The notes under the pieces were generated by a model. It saw only the letters and a list, made by a program, of their open reading frames with translations. It had not been told where the DNA came from and searched no databases. The position numbers and the translations under genes are program-made. A stretch of DNA of 64,000 nt from Palleronia marisminoris (GTDB lineage Bacteria; Pseudomonadota; Alphaproteobacteria; Rhodobacterales; Rhodobacteraceae), in assembly GCF_900172315.1 (NCBI RefSeq), contig NZ_FWFV01000011.1, positions 20,839 to 84,838 on the forward strand. The letters run 5' to 3'. Below are positions 63,876 to 64,000 of this stretch, piece by piece; position 1 is the stretch's first letter; each line of letters starts with the position of its first letter.

Positions 63876-64000
63876 ATGGCGAAGGCAAAATTCGAACGCA
63901 ACAAGCCGCACGTGAACATCGGCACGATCGGCCACGTTGACCACGGCAAGACGACGCTGACGGCTGCGATCACCAAGTATTTCGGTGACTTCCGCGCCTA
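63876..64000 (+). CDS. tuf: Elongation factor Tu (5' part, cut by the window end)
   Basis: The first 41 codons are visible: [20 protein letters not shown] followed by [17 protein letters not shown], which includes the G1 loop [10 protein letters not shown] strong AGGAGG lies 7 bases before the ATG. The rest of the gene is beyond the window. Confidence 0.98.
   Translation, partial: MAKAKFERNKPHVNIGTIGHVDHGKTTLTAAITKYFGDFRA

Overview
This is a high-GC, gene-dense chromosomal window from an alphaproteobacterium. Gene content and gene neighbours suggest Rhodobacterales (the Roseobacter/Paracoccaceae group). Indicators are the DUF6494-apbC-DUF6505 operon, the style of the rpoBC/str region, SodC, the EttA-type ABCF protein and the alphaproteobacterial RNase P RNA. 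The genus cannot be named from the sequence alone. I see no plasmid, phage, IS element, CRISPR array or attachment site. The window is mostly core chromosome.

Layout: 0-2.4 kb holds a DUF2243 membrane protein overlapped by a DUF4336 protein, a possible small membrane protein, and frameshifted remnants of a lactate locus (ldhA 5' end and lctP 3' end). Next is tex on the minus strand. At 5.0-10.3 kb lies a tightly overlapping operon for reductive pyrimidine breakdown: preT, preA, an N-carbamoyl-beta-alanine amidohydrolase and dihydropyrimidinase. A DeoR-type regulator and an MFS transporter follow. At 12.5-18 kb are sodC, tRNA-Arg(TCT), an MltB-type lipoprotein transglycosylase, an orphan ParA, a cold-shock protein and ettA. 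At 18-22.3 kb is a minus-strand cluster of an aspartoacylase-like enzyme, a double-repeat LprI-like secreted protein, gamma-glutamyltransferase and an MBL hydrolase. Then come MOSC and ceramidase-domain proteins, gatC-gatA, an excalibur-like lipoprotein, rnpB, a PAS-only protein, rpmG, a zincin and gltX.

At 30.4-35 kb a tandem glycine riboswitch precedes gcvT-gcvH-gcvP. Next are a DUF2254 membrane protein, tRNA-Ala(CGC), an M19 dipeptidase, rimO, a small SLT lipoprotein and tRNA-Met(CAT). At 40-42 kb is the DUF6494-apbC-DUF6505 iron-sulfur operon. At 42-45.2 kb are a multi-cluster ferredoxin-like protein and a divergent DUF3306-TorD pair. These look like formate-dehydrogenase maturation genes with no dehydrogenase beside them. 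An EEP-family nuclease/phosphatase and cardiolipin synthase close that section.

The last 16.5 kb is the translation/transcription core: secE-nusG-rplK-rplA, an unrelated membrane protein inserted behind a terminator, then rplJ-rplL-rpoB-rpoC, and rpsL-rpsG-fusA-tuf (tuf is cut by the window end). I found no clearly new multi-gene system. The items most worth a second look are the gene inserted between rplA and rplJ, the putative secE-nusG attenuator, the orphan formate-dehydrogenase accessory set, the decayed lactate locus, a 40-residue very basic ORF, and the double-repeat LprI-like protein in a GGT operon.
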